Positions 35,816 through 45,059 of a stretch of 64,000 bases of DNA are shown here, piece by piece. How positions within the stretch are numbered: the stretch's first letter is position 1; every line of letters begins with the position of its first letter. Where the stretch lies: NCBI RefSeq assembly GCF_003987135.1, contig NZ_PIPJ01000004.1, positions 1 through 64,000 on the forward strand. The letters are read 5' to 3'. The notes beneath the pieces were generated by a model. It worked only from the letters and a program-made list of their open reading frames with translations. It was not told where the DNA came from and did no database searches. The position numbers and the translations under genes are program-made. Source of the DNA: Aliidiomarina iranensis. Its GTDB lineage: Bacteria > Pseudomonadota > Gammaproteobacteria > Enterobacterales > Alteromonadaceae.

Positions 35816-37192
35816 TTAGTGGCCTCCGTGGTTGTGTGGCGCTGGTGTAGGTTCATTTGTTCTATCCGATGACATCATGCTCCTTTCACCACGCAACTGC
35901 AGTTCACTATCCAGCATAAATGCACCTCGGCTAACCACGTGTTCGCCCGCTGTTAAGCCTGAGCGCACCTCATAGAAATCGCCAAGTTTTCGCCCAAGTG
36001 TTACTTCTCTTGCTATAAAGCGGCTGTGATCATCCCTATCACGAACAAACACAATGGCGCGTTCGCCAGTAATTAAAGGCGCGGAAGCAGGAATTTGTAA
36101 CACCTCGTTTACCGGTACCTGAGCGATGGCGTGAATGAAAGCACCGGCGGTGAAGGCCTCTTGCGGTGAATCGATAGCTAAATGCACTGCTCGAGTGCGG
36201 CTATCAGCATTAATGCGTGGCGCCACCGCAACAATTTCGCCGTTTAATTGAACGCCCGATGATGTCATTTCTAGCTGCAACTGTTGGCCTATCACAAAGT
36301 TCGCTAAATCACGCTCAAACACTTGCAATACGGCCCACATTTTCCGGCTATCAGCGAGCTGAAATAAAGCCTCGCCAGTGTTAACATAATCGCCTTGGCT
36401 GACATTGCGCGCGAGCACTAAACCCGAAGAAGGCGCTTTAATAATTACCCGATCAGTAGCTACACCCCGCTCCAGAACCGCCTCGATTTGTGCAGAATCC
36501 AAGCCCAGCAACCGCAAGCGCTCGCGCGCTGCCTGAAAGGTGCGTTCATTGCCTAAATCACCAACAGTACGCCCATCTGCTGGTCGTTCTGCTGCAAGCG
36601 CCAACCTAGCCAGTAGTAACTCACGTTGGGCCACCAATAAATCTGGGCTGTAAATTTCAACCAGCGGCTCACCTGCCTTAACAGAAGCACCCGTATAGTT
36701 AATATACAAACGCTCAATTCGGCCACTTGTCCATGCGCTAATAGAAGTGAGTGCCCGCTCATCAAAATCTAACTGGCCGGTAACGCGAATTCGTTGCACA
36801 GCGGTATCCAAAACTACGGGCTGAATTTGCACATTTAACAGCGCTAAGCTGCGTTCCGATAAACTTACTGAAGGCTCAGAATCGTTGCTCTCATCACTTT
36901 CATCTTCAGTAGCCACAGGCACCAACGCCATGCCACAGATGGGGCAGCGATCATCAGGGTTCTCGGAACGGAACATAGGGTGCATCGAGCAGGTATAAAC
37001 GGTGTTCTCATCGGCGAACGGGTTATCTTCGTTCTGTGCACTTGCAGAAGAACCAGAAGAGGCATTATGGGAATGGCCCTGATGTTCATGTGCGTGTTGT
37101 GCCTGAACGCCACCTGCAATCGCAAGCGCCATGGCAACGGTAATAATCACGAGCCATAGCGGCTTGCGATGGCTAAATTTTTTGCTCAACAT
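35816..37192 (-). CDS. cusB: CusB-type periplasmic adaptor with N-terminal heavy-metal-binding domain
   Basis: 458-residue membrane-fusion protein of the copper/silver RND system. After a signal peptide (about 1-31) comes a His-rich segment ('QHAHEHQGHSH'), then a heavy-metal-binding domain ('YTCSMHPMFRS...DRCPICGMALVP', about 65-92). The barrel-sandwich/lipoyl and beta-barrel adaptor domains follow ('GEPLVEIYSPDLLVAQREL', 'VIIKAPSSGLVLARNVSQGDYV'). CusB links CusA to an outer-membrane channel and delivers metal to the pump. It lies immediately upstream of cusA and downstream of a Cys/His-rich exported protein gene. Confidence 0.93.
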   Translation of the reverse strand: MLSKKFSHRKPLWLVIITVAMALAIAGGVQAQHAHEHQGHSHNASSGSSASAQNEDNPFADENTVYTCSMHPMFRSENPDDRCPICGMALVPVATEDESDESNDSEPSVSLSERSLALLNVQIQPVVLDTAVQRIRVTGQLDFDERALTSISAWTSGRIERLYINYTGASVKAGEPLVEIYSPDLLVAQRELLLARLALAAERPADGRTVGDLGNERTFQAARERLRLLGLDSAQIEAVLERGVATDRVIIKAPSSGLVLARNVSQGDYVNTGEALFQLADSRKMWAVLQVFERDLANFVIGQQLQLEMTSSGVQLNGEIVAVAPRINADSRTRAVHLAIDSPQEAFTAGAFIHAIAQVPVNEVLQIPASAPLITGERAIVFVRDRDDHSRFIAREVTLGRKLGDFYEVRSGLTAGEHVVSRGAFMLDSELQLRGERSMMSSDRTNEPTPAPHNHGGH

Positions 37193-37263
37193 AAGCTATT
37201 CCTTAACTAAACAACGGGCATTTGCGAAATATATTTTTGCAAATGCGGCCACGTAATTTTTCG

Positions 37264-37794
37264 TTAAGAAATAATGGGGGGCGGTGTCGGCTCTGGCGTG
37301 AGATGAGAATAGAAGGATATAACGAGTGCTGGCGCCTGCGCGAACAACGCCGAACAATTGAACATTAGGCAATTACTTAAGGCGGAAACACCGTGCCCTG
37401 CGGATACGCAGTGCCCGCAATCACTGCTGCAGGCATCTGCGGCGCACTGATTAGTGCTGTCAGCTTCACTGTGGTGCGGTTCACTGTGATAAACAGATGA
37501 GGAAAGCGCATCACAACAACTCATTGCGATATTTTTGCTCAAAGTATCTTTTTCGGTAGCGCTTGCCATTAATGCGCAATGTGGCTGTTTTTCAGAGCTT
37601 TTGGCGGCAGATTTTTCGGCCGCAGAGCTTTCGGCGGCAGGGTTAGAATCGGCATCAGCACCTATTATTTTGTTTCCAGCTTCTACTAATTCAGCACTTA
37701 CATTCATTTTCGAATGAGCACCAGCAGATGCGCTGCCGGCGAACGGCAGCACCAGCAACGTGCTTATCAATACGAAAACAAACCAACGATTCAT
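37264..37794 (-). CDS. Exported Cys/His-rich protein at head of cus operon
   Basis: 176 residues with a signal peptide (cleavage near 'SASAG', residue 25), an Ala/Ser/Glu/Lys linker produced by a 15-bp tandem repeat, then a Cys/His-rich region with 'SCCDALSS', 'HSEPHHSEAD' and 'CAADACSSDCGHC', and a Pro-rich end. The position directly before cusBA and the thiol/His content suggest a periplasmic copper- or silver-binding accessory of the DUF2946-like kind. I do not recognise a firm family. 71 bp separate it from cusB. Confidence 0.7.
   Translation of the reverse strand: MNRWFVFVLISTLLVLPFAGSASAGAHSKMNVSAELVEAGNKIIGADADSNPAAESSAAEKSAAKSSEKQPHCALMASATEKDTLSKNIAMSCCDALSSSVYHSEPHHSEADSTNQCAADACSSDCGHCVSAGHGVSALSNCLMFNCSALFAQAPALVISFYSHLTPEPTPPPIIS
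37594..37653 (-). repeat. 15-bp tandem repeat in Cys-rich protein gene
   Basis: About three to four copies of a 15-bp unit (agagctttcggcggc type), in frame and encoding A-A-E-S/K-S. Confidence 0.75.
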
Positions 37795-38065
37795 TTATAA
37801 AAACTCAATAAGTTAACTAGCTTTTGGGGCAGAAACTTAACAATGGCCCTAAATATAGCAAAAATTCTTTGCTCAGTACGAATTTTCCGTAAAACCCTAA
37901 AATTTGTGAAGATATGAGATAAAAGCCTACCTTTCGGAGCTAAAACCCAATTTTTTACGTATCAACAGCTAACAAGTGCACAGCTATCCGGGCCAATTGT
38001 GAGAAGTACAAGGCTTGTCCCGAGCAATGCTTGCCATAAAAGTAGGAACTAAATTAGGTGGTATT

Positions 38066-38734
38066 ATGCAAAAGTTTTTAATTCAATTATGTGTATTCGG
38101 TTTTTTAAGCACCGCTGCAACCTTAGCCCAAGCTCAAGAGAACAGCGAGAGTGAGCGCGAAATTGCTACTTTCGCCGGTGGTTGCTTTTGGTGTGTAGAA
38201 GAGGGTTTTGAAAAATTACCCGGCGTGTATGAGGCTATTTCCGGCTACACCGGTGGCCGCGAACGCAACCCTACCTACGAGCAAGTTGCCGGCGGCCGCA
38301 CTGGCCACACTGAAGCAGTGCAGGTGTTTTACAACCCCAATGTGATTGAATATGCAGGCTTGCTCGAAGCCTTTTGGCGCTTCATGGACCCTACGGATTC
38401 GGAAGGTCAGTTTGTTGATCGTGGCCAACAATACCGAGCTGAAATTTTTTATCACAACGACACCCAAAAAGCTTTGGCTGAAGCTTCCGTGCGTAAACTT
38501 GCCGCTGAAGGCCCATTTGAATCACCCATAGTAACCCCAGTAACCCGCCTCGGGCGATTTTATCGCGCTGAGGGTTATCACCAAGATTATTATTCAAAAA
38601 ACCCGATTCGCTATCGGTTCTATACCCGAAACTCTGGGCGTTATCAGTTCGTAGAATACTGGTGGGGAGATGCTGCGAAACAAGATTTCCAGCAATTTAA
38701 GAACGAAGATTTGTTATCCCAATGGGGCGAATAG
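38066..38734 (+). CDS. msrA: Peptide methionine sulfoxide reductase MsrA, exported
   Basis: 222 residues from the ATG at 38066 (TAGGTGG upstream); an in-frame ATG at 38015 lacks such a site. A signal peptide (about 1-25, ending 'LAQAQ') precedes the MsrA domain with the catalytic 'GGCFWCVE' motif, 'GYTGGRERNPTYEQVAGGRTGHTEAVQV' and 'DPTDSEGQFVDRGQQYR'. It repairs methionine-S-sulfoxide in envelope proteins. The gene ends in a 12-bp unit that is tandemly repeated beyond the stop codon, so the stop itself is duplicated. It lies divergent from the copper operon, and copper stress also oxidises methionine. Confidence 0.94.
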   Translation: MQKFLIQLCVFGFLSTAATLAQAQENSESEREIATFAGGCFWCVEEGFEKLPGVYEAISGYTGGRERNPTYEQVAGGRTGHTEAVQVFYNPNVIEYAGLLEAFWRFMDPTDSEGQFVDRGQQYRAEIFYHNDTQKALAEASVRKLAAEGPFESPIVTPVTRLGRFYRAEGYHQDYYSKNPIRYRFYTRNSGRYQFVEYWWGDAAKQDFQQFKNEDLLSQWGE

Positions 38735-38770
38735 TGGGGCGAATAGTAAGGCAAAGAGTGAGGCGAATCA
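38723..38770 (+). repeat. 12-bp tandem repeat across msrA stop
   Basis: Four copies of tggggcgaatag, the first two identical, beginning in the last codons of msrA. The repeat includes the TAG stop. Confidence 0.85.
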
Positions 38771-38920
38771 CTGAGTGGGCAATATGGTGAACAATTAGGC
38801 AAATAATGCGGGCAATAACACGATTTCATCGGCTTGCTTGGCCGGTTGCCCTTGATGAAACGCCTTGCCGCCCCAAGGTCGTTTAGGTAAGCAAAAAATA
38901 AACAACGAAAAGGATACGTA

Positions 38921-39595
38921 ATGAAAGTACTAATGATTTTAACTTCACATGATGAACTCGGTAATACCGGTAACAAAACTGGCTTTTGGCTTGAAGAATT
39001 TGCTTCTCCGTATTATGTGTTCAAAGATGCAGGTGCCGAAATTACCCTCGCTTCACCACAAGGTGGCCAACCGCCACTTGATCCGGGTAGTGATACGCCT
39101 GATTTTCAAACCGCGGCAACCGATCGCTTCGAAAAAGATGTGGCGGCAAAAACTGAGTTAGCCACAACCAAGAAGCTAAGTGAAATAAATATCAATGATT
39201 ACGATGCCGTATTCTACCCTGGTGGCCACGGCCCATTGTGGGATCTTGCTGAAGATCAAAACTCAATTGCACTTATTGAAGCGGCCTTAAACTCGAATAA
39301 ACCAGTTGCTGCGGTGTGCCATGCGCCGGCCGTATTTCGCCACACCAAGGCCGCTAACGGCGAAAGTTTAGTAAAAGGCCGGAAAGTAACCGGCTTTAGC
39401 AACAGCGAAGAAGCCGCTGTGGAACTCACCGATGTAGTACCTTTTTTAGTAGAAAACATGCTGCAAGAAAACGGCGGCGAGTATTCGAAGGGTGATGATT
39501 GGGCGCCGCACGTGGTTACCGATGGCATTTTGGTAACAGGGCAGAACCCTGCTTCATCAGAAGATACAGCTAAGGCTCTTTTGGCATTACTGTAA
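38921..39595 (+). CDS. DJ-1/PfpI family protein (type 1 glutamine amidotransferase-like)
   Basis: 224-residue cytoplasmic protein of the DJ-1/PfpI superfamily. The nucleophile Cys lies in 'PVAAVCHAPAVF' (about 131-142) after 'YPGGHGPLWDL', as in Hsp31-type glyoxalase/chaperone members, and a 'LASPQGGQPPLDP' segment near residue 46 is typical of this branch. The likely role is glutathione-independent detoxification of methylglyoxal or protein repair, inferred from the family. AAAGGA precedes the start. Confidence 0.88.
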   Translation: MKVLMILTSHDELGNTGNKTGFWLEEFASPYYVFKDAGAEITLASPQGGQPPLDPGSDTPDFQTAATDRFEKDVAAKTELATTKKLSEININDYDAVFYPGGHGPLWDLAEDQNSIALIEAALNSNKPVAAVCHAPAVFRHTKAANGESLVKGRKVTGFSNSEEAAVELTDVVPFLVENMLQENGGEYSKGDDWAPHVVTDGILVTGQNPASSEDTAKALLALL

Positions 39596-39742
39596 ATATT
39601 TGGTTAACAAACATCCAAATTCAACACTTGTGCCGTAACCATCTCTGAAACACAACTGCTGATTATTTAATTAGCACTTTCATAAACATTAATGCAGAAC
39701 GAACTGTATTGTGAAGAAAGAAAACAATTTTGGAGAAATACT

Positions 39743-40285
39743 ATGTCTAAGTTAACAACACTAGCTATGTCTATCGCCCTTGCGGGAAGTTTTGCAGTAT
39801 CAGGTTTAGCCATTGCAGACCATCATGGTGGCAACAAAGAGCGCAGCGGCTACAGCCAAGAAGAGAAAAAAGGCACTATCGCAGAAATCGCGGCGAGCAA
39901 TGGTAGTTTTGGAACTTTAGTTGCGGCACTTGATGCAGCTGATTTAGTTGATGTATTAAATGGCGAAGGCCCATTTACCGTATTTGCTCCAACTGACGAA
40001 GCCTTTGCAGCGTTGCCAGAGGGCACTGTGGAAAGCTTGTTAGAGCCAGAAAATCGCGATCAACTAGTAGCCGTGCTCACTTACCATGTTGTTTCTGGCA
40101 AAGTAATGAGCGGCGATTTAGCCGGCCAGCAAATGAGTGCTGATACTGTAGAAGGTTCTGCATTAAATATCGATGCAACAGGCTATGGTGTGAAAATTAA
40201 CGACGCAAGTGTTGTTACTGCAGATATCGAAGCCGATAACGGTGTGATTCATGTAATCGATACAGTGCTAATTCCTGGTAGCTAA
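39743..40285 (+). CDS. Fasciclin-domain secreted protein
   Basis: 180 residues from the ATG at 39743 (TGGAGAAA upstream). A signal peptide (about 1-25) is followed by one FAS1 domain ('GSFGTLVAALDAADLVDVLNGEGPFTVFAPTDEAFAALP', 'LTYHVVSGKVMS', 'NGVIHVIDTVLIP'). Bacterial single-FAS1 proteins are secreted or surface adhesion/matrix proteins. A strong terminator follows, so the gene is probably monocistronic. Confidence 0.94.
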   Translation: MSKLTTLAMSIALAGSFAVSGLAIADHHGGNKERSGYSQEEKKGTIAEIAASNGSFGTLVAALDAADLVDVLNGEGPFTVFAPTDEAFAALPEGTVESLLEPENRDQLVAVLTYHVVSGKVMSGDLAGQQMSADTVEGSALNIDATGYGVKINDASVVTADIEADNGVIHVIDTVLIPGS

Positions 40286-40361
40286 GTAGGCTACGGCTTG
40301 TTTCTAAAATTTTAGAAGCAAGCAACGAGGTTAAGCAGTGAGATAAAGCATTGGATAATAT

Positions 40362-40393
40362 AAAAGCTGTGGCTTAGGCCACAGCTTTTTTTT
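40362..40393 (+). terminator. Rho-independent terminator after fasciclin gene
   Basis: Perfect 12-bp stem aaaagctgtggc / gccacagctttt with a TTAG loop and a continued T-tract. The A-tract on the other side may also let it terminate the minus-strand esterase gene. Confidence 0.93.
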
Positions 40394-40455
40394 ATGCGAA
40401 TTCTTTAATTCACTATTTGCTCACTATTCCTTTGCTACCACTTTTTAAGATTTAA

Positions 40456-41334
40456 TCACTTGCAGCGTTTATCTAGCTGCTCTGCAATCAAAAAACTTTG
40501 AATATCATCGTAAACCGGTGTTAGAAAACGTAACGGGCTGGCCAAGCTAGCTACTACCGAAGCGTGACGCGTTCGATTATACAATTTAATGGTTACCGGA
40601 ACGCTTAAGCTTTCCAACCGACGCTGAAACTTTTCGGCATGCGCTGATTCAGCCACTGTATCGGCTTCACCATGAATAAGCAGCGTAGGCGGCATTTTCG
40701 CATTCGCCAAAGCAATAGGGTTTGCTTCATCGCCTTCAACTTTACTAAATTTGTTGCGCACTCGCTCATGATCCAGTGGCAAATCATAAGGGCCCGATAG
40801 TGCGATAAGGGCTGAAATCTCAATATCTTGGGCATCATATTGAGTAAGGTATTTCGGATCTGCCGCCAATAGAGCCGCGGTGTGGGCCCCCGCCGAGTGG
40901 CCGGATAAAATAATGCGATCACCTAAATTACAGCTTTCGGGTAAATGATTGCGCATCTCGCCGATAGCCATTGCTACATCATCTACAAAGGCTGGAAATT
41001 CAACTTCAGGGTATAAGCGATAATTTGGAATCAAAGTAATATAGCCGAGGCGCGCAAAAGCCTGGCCAACAAATTCGAATTGTTCTTTCGCCCCTTGATC
41101 CCACGCCCCACCATAAACAAATACCATAATATCTTGGTTGTAGTTGCCATCATTAGGAAGGTAAAGATCCATATTTTGGCGCTCGTTTTCTCCGAAAGGA
41201 ATATCTCGTTCTACGGTGTAGGAACCCGATGGCACTACTGAATTTAATACTCTTGTAGGGTGGCAGGCGGTTACAAATAAAACAGCAACCACAAGCAAAA
41301 TAACAAAACTAATTGGTAATGAATAAGATGGCAT
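40456..41334 (-). CDS. Alpha/beta hydrolase (esterase-type) lipoprotein
   Basis: 292-residue carboxylesterase-like enzyme. The N-terminus carries a membrane/lipoprotein signal ending in VTAC (Cys24). The oxyanion motif is 'FVYGGAWDQG' (HGG-type, with Tyr for His), the nucleophile elbow is 'SGHSAGAH', Asp lies in 'IHGEADTV' and His in 'TRHASVV'. It fits the hormone-sensitive-lipase/BD-FAE-like esterases. The substrate is unknown. It is transcribed divergently from the Na/Pi transporter gene. Confidence 0.87.
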   Translation of the reverse strand: MPSYSLPISFVILLVVAVLFVTACHPTRVLNSVVPSGSYTVERDIPFGENERQNMDLYLPNDGNYNQDIMVFVYGGAWDQGAKEQFEFVGQAFARLGYITLIPNYRLYPEVEFPAFVDDVAMAIGEMRNHLPESCNLGDRIILSGHSAGAHTAALLAADPKYLTQYDAQDIEISALIALSGPYDLPLDHERVRNKFSKVEGDEANPIALANAKMPPTLLIHGEADTVAESAHAEKFQRRLESLSVPVTIKLYNRTRHASVVASLASPLRFLTPVYDDIQSFLIAEQLDKRCK

Positions 41335-41556
41335 TCGAATTTCCTTCTATGAGCGTCTAGTATACGTACGAGGGCAATATTTTTAAAATCTATAGCACGA
41401 CAAAGTGGAATTAATACAAAATTTCAACGCCACAATTATTTCAATTCCCGATGATGCTCTATAAAATGCCCGTAGAATTTGAGAGGCCACGTAAACTCGT
41501 GGTGATAATTTCGGTAGTGTTGCCAACAAAAGCACGCCACATCAAAGGCTTAACCT

Positions 41557-43284
41557 ATGAGTTATTCATTATTTGATTTTCTACAATTAGTTGGTTCATT
41601 GGGTATTTTCATTTTCGGTATGAAAATCTTCAGTGAAGGGTTACAAAAAGTTGCTGGCAGTCGCCTCAAAGGGATTGTTTCAGGTATGACCCGTAATCGG
41701 TTAACGGGCGTAGTTACCGGCTTTGGTACCACAGCAATTACTCAATCTTCCACCACTACCACCGTTATGGCGGTGAGTTTCGTAAACGCAGGCCTGCTTA
41801 CCTTTGTTCAATCCACTGGCGTTATTATGGGTGCCAACATCGGTACCACCATTACCGCGTGGATGGTGGCTCTATTTGGCTTTAAATTCCAGATCACACC
41901 CATCGCTCTAGCGGTAATTGGTATTTTCTTTGCGTTTTTATTCTCTGGCAATAACCGCCTACGGAATATTGCCGAAGCGATGGTAGGCTTCGGTATCTTG
42001 TTTATTGGCCTTGAATTTATCAAGGGCGCAGTGCCAGATATTAACAGCAACCCAGGCATTCTTGCCTTTATGGATAGTTTTAGCGATTGGGGTTATTTGT
42101 CACTTCTACTATTCGTTCTTGCAGGTACAGTGTTAACGCTTTTAACACAATCTTCTTCAGCAGCAACAACGATAACACTCGTTATGCTTTTCGAGGGCTG
42201 GATATCTTTCCCGATTGCCGCGGCAATGGTTTTAGGTGAAAACATCGGGACAACAGTTACCGCAAACATTGCAGCGTTAGTGGGGAACGTACACGCTAAA
42301 AGGGCCGCGAGGTTCCACTTTTTCTTTAACATCATCGGTGTAATTTGGATGATGATATTGATTTACCCTGTGATATCACTCATTGATTATGTGGTACAAA
42401 CCGTAACCGATAATCCAATTTCAATCTTAAGTGGTGATGAAACTGTTCGGGAGAATTCGACACTAGCTTTATCGCTTTTCCATACTTCATTCAACGTAAT
42501 GAACGTAATATTGTTGTTCGCCTTTGTGCCGATGATTATTCGCTTCGTTGAATATATTCAGCCAGATAAAAAAGGCGAAGAAGAATTCCACTTGCGTTAT
42601 ATCAGCGCAGGGCCAATGACATCACCTGGGTTTTCCATTGAGCAAGCGCACAAGGAAACTCAACATTTAGCCGATATTCTTGAAAAAATGCATCTAGCGC
42701 TAAACGATCTAGCCACAAATCCAAAGGCAGATAGGGCGTTACTGTTAGATAAAATCAAGAATTACGAAGAAGCTACGGATGTATTGGAAATTGAAATTTC
42801 CGATTATCTAGTGCGCGTGAGTGAGCATGCTAACCTTGAGCGTTCGCAAAGTGAACGTATTCGTTTCATGCAAACGATGATCAACGATATGGAGCGCATT
42901 GCCGATATCTATTATCAAGTATCGCTGCTCACTGAACGTATGGTTGAAGCCCGCTCCGATTGGCCCGATGAGGCTATGCAAGAATTGGCAGAAATGCTAG
43001 AAACAGTGAACCGCGCGATTCACACCATGAAAGAAAATGTATCGAAGGAACCAGAAGAGGTTGATCTCGATAAAGCATTGGTGCAAGAAGAAGCCATTGA
43101 TAAGAGCCGCGATATGTACCGCGCGAGCCATTATCTGCGGCTAGAGGGCGGTAACTACCCTGCGCGTTCAGGCGTATTGTTTATGGATATGCTAAACCGC
43201 CTAGAGCGTATTGGTGATCATATCTTGAATGTGAACGAATCGGCCGCCGGCCGGCGTTTAAAAGCGAGCCGTATCGAAGATTAA
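41557..43284 (+). CDS. Na/Pi cotransporter family protein with PhoU-like domain
   Basis: 575-residue type II sodium/phosphate cotransporter homologue (NptA/YjbB-like). The duplicated Na/Pi motifs appear as 'GFGTTAITQSSTTTTVM' (about 54-70) and 'LLTQSSSAATTITLVMLFEGW', with 'GANIGTT' and 'GENIGTT' elements. Eight or so helices occupy residues 1-335. The C-terminal 220 residues form a PhoU-like helical bundle ('MINDMERIADIYYQ', 'NRLERIGDHILNV'). It moves phosphate across the inner membrane. A strong hairpin terminator follows. Confidence 0.93.
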   Translation: MSYSLFDFLQLVGSLGIFIFGMKIFSEGLQKVAGSRLKGIVSGMTRNRLTGVVTGFGTTAITQSSTTTTVMAVSFVNAGLLTFVQSTGVIMGANIGTTITAWMVALFGFKFQITPIALAVIGIFFAFLFSGNNRLRNIAEAMVGFGILFIGLEFIKGAVPDINSNPGILAFMDSFSDWGYLSLLLFVLAGTVLTLLTQSSSAATTITLVMLFEGWISFPIAAAMVLGENIGTTVTANIAALVGNVHAKRAARFHFFFNIIGVIWMMILIYPVISLIDYVVQTVTDNPISILSGDETVRENSTLALSLFHTSFNVMNVILLFAFVPMIIRFVEYIQPDKKGEEEFHLRYISAGPMTSPGFSIEQAHKETQHLADILEKMHLALNDLATNPKADRALLLDKIKNYEEATDVLEIEISDYLVRVSEHANLERSQSERIRFMQTMINDMERIADIYYQVSLLTERMVEARSDWPDEAMQELAEMLETVNRAIHTMKENVSKEPEEVDLDKALVQEEAIDKSRDMYRASHYLRLEGGNYPARSGVLFMDMLNRLERIGDHILNVNESAAGRRLKASRIED

Positions 43285-43300
43285 AATCGGTAAGAACAAT

Positions 43301-43340
43301 AAAAGCGCAGAGCTGGGCAACCACCTCTGCGCTTTTTTTT
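43301..43340 (+). terminator. Rho-independent terminator, probably bidirectional
   Basis: 12-bp stem aaaagcgcagag / ctctgcgctttt followed by T4, between the Na/Pi transporter stop and the convergent cyclase stop. The mirrored A-tract supports use on both strands. Confidence 0.92.
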
Positions 43341-43346
43341 CGTATT

Positions 43347-44396
43347 TTAAGCGTGCACTACGCAGTTGCGGCCGTTCTCCTTGGCTCGATACAAAGCAGT
43401 GTCAGCAAGCCCAAGTGCCTCTGCTGTTGCCATATGTTGGCGTATTTCGGCAACGCCAATACTTACCGTTACCTGTGTGCCAACGGTTGAGGCGTTTTTT
43501 GCAATTTTTTCGCGCAATTGCTGAGCTAAATGCAGCGCTGCGGATAAATCCGTATCAGGACAAAGTAAGAGAAACTCCTCACCACCCCAACGGCCGAGCT
43601 CATCAGTTTTACGAATATTGCTGTGTAATATCTTTGCTACTTTTTGTAGCACTAAATCACCCTGCAAATGGCCAAACTTATCGTTCACTCGCTTAAAGTG
43701 GTCGATATCAATAAGTAGCACAGCGAAAGGCTTCTCAAAACGTTCCACATAGCCCATATATTTTTCTAAGGTAAGATCGAGTTTTGCACGGTTGTGCAGC
43801 CCAGTTAATTTATCTGTTACTGAGAGCCGCTCCAGCGCGGCAAAAGCAGCCTCCCGCGAACCTTCATAATGGCGGAACACGAGCCATAGCGCTAAGAGTA
43901 CCTCAGTAATATTTAAAAGCGCGCCCATGCTAAAGCGAGTGCTTGGCAAGTTCGGCATTTGCCAAGCCAGCACCGCAACTAGCAGGCAAAACACACTGCC
44001 CGTTAACCACGAGCCAGAGCGCTTACCCAGGAGAAAAAATGTAACTGGTGGCAATACCGTAATCCAAATCAATGAATAGGCTCCACCCTTAGCGATGTAC
44101 ATAAAGGCAAATAAATTAAATAGAACCGCGCCACACAGCAGCCAAGAGGCGATAGATAAATTCTTCGTACGCTTGTAAAAAAGCCAAATTAATGCAGCCG
44201 CGAGCATAGAGATGTAATTGAAAAGCGCAGTAAATACAGCACCAAAATTCAGAATATTTATCGTGCCAATTGCAGCAGAAAAAACAAAAATGATGATTAA
44301 TAATGCGTTTAACAAGCTACGCTGATGCTGTTCCGGATCGTGAGTAAGCGCTAATGAAGCGTTGAGGCCGCTGGGCTTTTTGAGTTTATTCTTCAC
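43347..44396 (-). CDS. Membrane diguanylate cyclase
   Basis: 349 residues: about six hydrophobic helices (residues 30-185) followed by a C-terminal GGDEF domain. The active-site signature GGEEF and an upstream RKTD inhibitory site are both present ('SNIRKTDELGRWGGEEF'), together with 'LTGLHNRAKLDL' and 'LLIDIDHFKRVND'. It should synthesise cyclic di-GMP. The membrane part is not a recognised sensor family. This is the third cyclic di-GMP turnover protein in the window. Confidence 0.92.
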   Translation of the reverse strand: MKNKLKKPSGLNASLALTHDPEQHQRSLLNALLIIIFVFSAAIGTINILNFGAVFTALFNYISMLAAALIWLFYKRTKNLSIASWLLCGAVLFNLFAFMYIAKGGAYSLIWITVLPPVTFFLLGKRSGSWLTGSVFCLLVAVLAWQMPNLPSTRFSMGALLNITEVLLALWLVFRHYEGSREAAFAALERLSVTDKLTGLHNRAKLDLTLEKYMGYVERFEKPFAVLLIDIDHFKRVNDKFGHLQGDLVLQKVAKILHSNIRKTDELGRWGGEEFLLLCPDTDLSAALHLAQQLREKIAKNASTVGTQVTVSIGVAEIRQHMATAEALGLADTALYRAKENGRNCVVHA

Positions 44397-44494
44397 GTTT
44401 TAACCTTATTGTTTTTAACGTGCAAAGTTGCGAGCTTGTAATATTCTGCCTTACTTAAAATACGCGATTAACGCTTTGGCGTTAGCCTAAATGT

Positions 44495-44815
44495 TTACCT
44501 GAAAATAAAAGAATACACAAAGCTTATGAGTACATACAGATAAAAGCCACTCAATATTAAGTTGCAGAGCAAAACAAGATACCAAAACAAATTCGTAAAA
44601 CCATGTTCAATTCGTTGCACTCTCGTTTTCAGCACAAACGTAGAGCCAACAGAAAACACCGCAGAAGCAATTAACAAAGGCAATGCAATAAGTGCTGCAA
44701 ACAAAACAACGCCCCCGGCTGGGGCTGCGCTGCTGGCGGCTTGTAACTGCATGAGCACATATATCGCTACTGCAATCAACGCCGATAAAAGTGCCAAAAC
44801 CTGAATTTTTTTCAT
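44495..44815 (-). CDS. Small membrane protein, unknown function
   Basis: 106 residues with three likely membrane helices (about 5-23, 33-58, 78-103) and a short basic loop ('KTRVQRIEHG'). No recognisable family. It stands alone with about 100-240 bp of non-coding sequence on each side. Plausible because the frame is fully hydrophobic in a helix-forming pattern and starts with Met-Lys-Lys. Confidence 0.6.
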   Translation of the reverse strand: MKKIQVLALLSALIAVAIYVLMQLQAASSAAPAGGVVLFAALIALPLLIASAVFSVGSTFVLKTRVQRIEHGFTNLFWYLVLLCNLILSGFYLYVLISFVYSFIFR

Positions 44816-45059
44816 TTTCTATACCCAAAAACATGAATAATATTCATTTTATTTTGCTACCTGATTCACGCTAGTTAAAATGACCCTCGTTAAAGAGGGG
44901 CTCCCGCGTTTGCTGCATCTGCTGAATCTGGCGCCAGAATGAAAGTTAGCTATGATTGAGCGCAACATATTATCGATACTCACAACTAATCCCAATTCTT
45001 ATAGAATTTCGCCTACCTTCTGGTTACACTCTTAGTTAAAATCAAACGCCCGTTTTAAT

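Noticed and set aside
38827-38860. Hairpin tttcatc...gatgaaa between msrA and the DJ-1/PfpI gene
   Set aside because: The stem is only seven base pairs with a long loop and no T-tract, so it is not a convincing terminator.
44884-44937. Small hairpin and a 10-base palindrome between the small membrane protein and thioesterase genes
   Set aside because: No T-tract, no match to a known site and no conserved context. Probably chance.
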